From: DATKQI01 sp035532755
GTDB lineage: Bacteria; Pseudomonadota; Alphaproteobacteria; Acetobacterales; Acetobacteraceae
Reading direction: 5' to 3'
NCBI GenBank assembly: GCA_035532755.1
Contig: DATKQI010000010.1
Coordinates: 1 to 23,052, forward strand
Length of the DNA stretch: 23,052 nucleotides
A program made the position numbers and the translations under genes. Each line of letters begins with the position of its first letter. Positions within the stretch are counted from its first letter, which is position 1. Shown piece after piece: positions 22,727 through 23,052 of this stretch. The notes beneath the pieces are model-generated. The model made no database searches. It saw nothing but the letters and a program-made list of their open reading frames with translations, and was not told the origin of the DNA.

Positions 22727-23052
22727 CAGCCGTTCCTGGAGAGGAACCAGTGCCAGGTTCGGGCGAGCCCTTCCGCAAGCGGCGTTGCCGGATCGAACTG
22801 CAGCTCCCGCCGAGCCTTCGCGATGTCGCAGAACGTGGTGTGCACCTCGCCGGCCCGTGGCGGTTCGTGGCGAACCTCGATCGGGCGCGGCGCGACGGCG
22901 CGGCGGATTTCCCCGATCAGCGCAGCGACCGTGACCGGGCGGCCAGACCCGAGCTGGATCACCCCCACGACCTCCGACATTATCGCGCGCACGATGCCAT
23001 CGCACAGATCCTCGACGAAAACGAAATCCCGTGCCTGGGAGCCATCACCATA
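22726..23052 (-). CDS. NAD-dependent sugar-nucleotide epimerase/dehydratase, C-terminal fragment
   Basis: The last 108 residues of an extended SDR enzyme are visible; the gene continues beyond the right edge. The segment YGDGSQARDFVFVEDLCDGI is the classic sugar-nucleotide-binding block of UDP-glucose/UDP-GlcNAc 4-epimerases and related dehydratases ('yGdGsqtRdfvyVdDv'). It is followed by IQLGSGRPVTVAALIGEIRRAV and CDIAKARRELQFDPATPLAEGLARTWHWF, the usual C-terminal helices. It supplies an activated sugar for the glycosyltransferases downstream and is the first visible gene of the glycan operon. The exact reaction (4-epimerase, dehydratase or decarboxylase) depends on the missing N-terminal part. 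Confidence 0.9.
   Translation of the reverse strand, partial: YGDGSQARDFVFVEDLCDGIVRAIMSEVVGVIQLGSGRPVTVAALIGEIRRAVAPRPIEVRHEPPRAGEVHTTFCDIAKARRELQFDPATPLAEGLARTWHWFLSRNG

Overview
The window is about 70% G+C and dense with genes. Strong third-position GC leaves long mirror-image open frames on the antisense strands. The protein set, including a type I exporter with Sel1/TPR partners, an ArsR-methyltransferase regulator next to metH and a stand-alone glycan cluster, suggests an alphaproteobacterium. My best guess is Rhodospirillales/Acetobacteraceae. This is inferred from style and gene order; there is no rRNA or other marker gene here to prove it.

Layout. (1) 1-5880, minus strand: a likely operon of a type I secretion ABC transporter with a catalytically dead C39-like domain, an HlyD-type adaptor and a long Sel1-repeat protein. 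A palindromic dispersed repeat follows, then the start of a TPR protein that runs off the left edge. (2) 6189-7963, plus strand: an amidase-signature hydrolase overlapping (ATGA) a GNAT acetyltransferase of the phosphinothricin/methionine N-acetyltransferase type. (3) 8242-10323, plus: a solitary protein with two AAA+ ATPase domains. (4) 10341-15170: a divergent pair around a perfect 16-nt palindrome. Leftward is a 110-aa protein resembling a shortened COG0523/CobW-type metallochaperone that keeps GCxCC but has lost its P-loop. Rightward are an ArsR-methyltransferase fusion regulator and the full-length cobalamin-dependent methionine synthase metH. (5) 15171-17751: a lower-GC accessory patch with an orphan ParD-like antitoxin behind its own palindrome, a membrane-anchored hypothetical protein, a very strong hairpin, and two small secreted low-complexity proteins. 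One of these is interrupted by an in-frame TAG. A decayed half-copy of the dispersed repeat closes the patch. (6) 17752-23052, minus: a tightly coupled surface-glycan operon (sugar-nucleotide epimerase, a two-repeat beta-sandwich-like protein, a two-domain glycosyltransferase, a GT4 glycosyltransferase and a second GT-B-like protein), with junctions that overlap or lie 3 nt apart.

How the parts work together. Region 1 would export an unlinked substrate; no TolC or RTX substrate gene is visible. Region 4 looks like a self-contained methionine/SAH-cycle control unit: the regulator probably reads S-adenosylhomocysteine or a related ligand and controls metH and the small Cys-motif protein from one shared operator. 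Region 6 would build and decorate a polysaccharide.

Most notable for follow-up: the P-loop-less CobW-like protein sharing the metH operator, the TAG-interrupted Pro/Tyr-rich secreted protein, the repeat whose inner stems have covaried, the orphan antitoxin with its 21-bp palindrome, and the small two-repeat protein in the glycan operon. I saw no CRISPR array, tRNA, rRNA, transposase or integrase.
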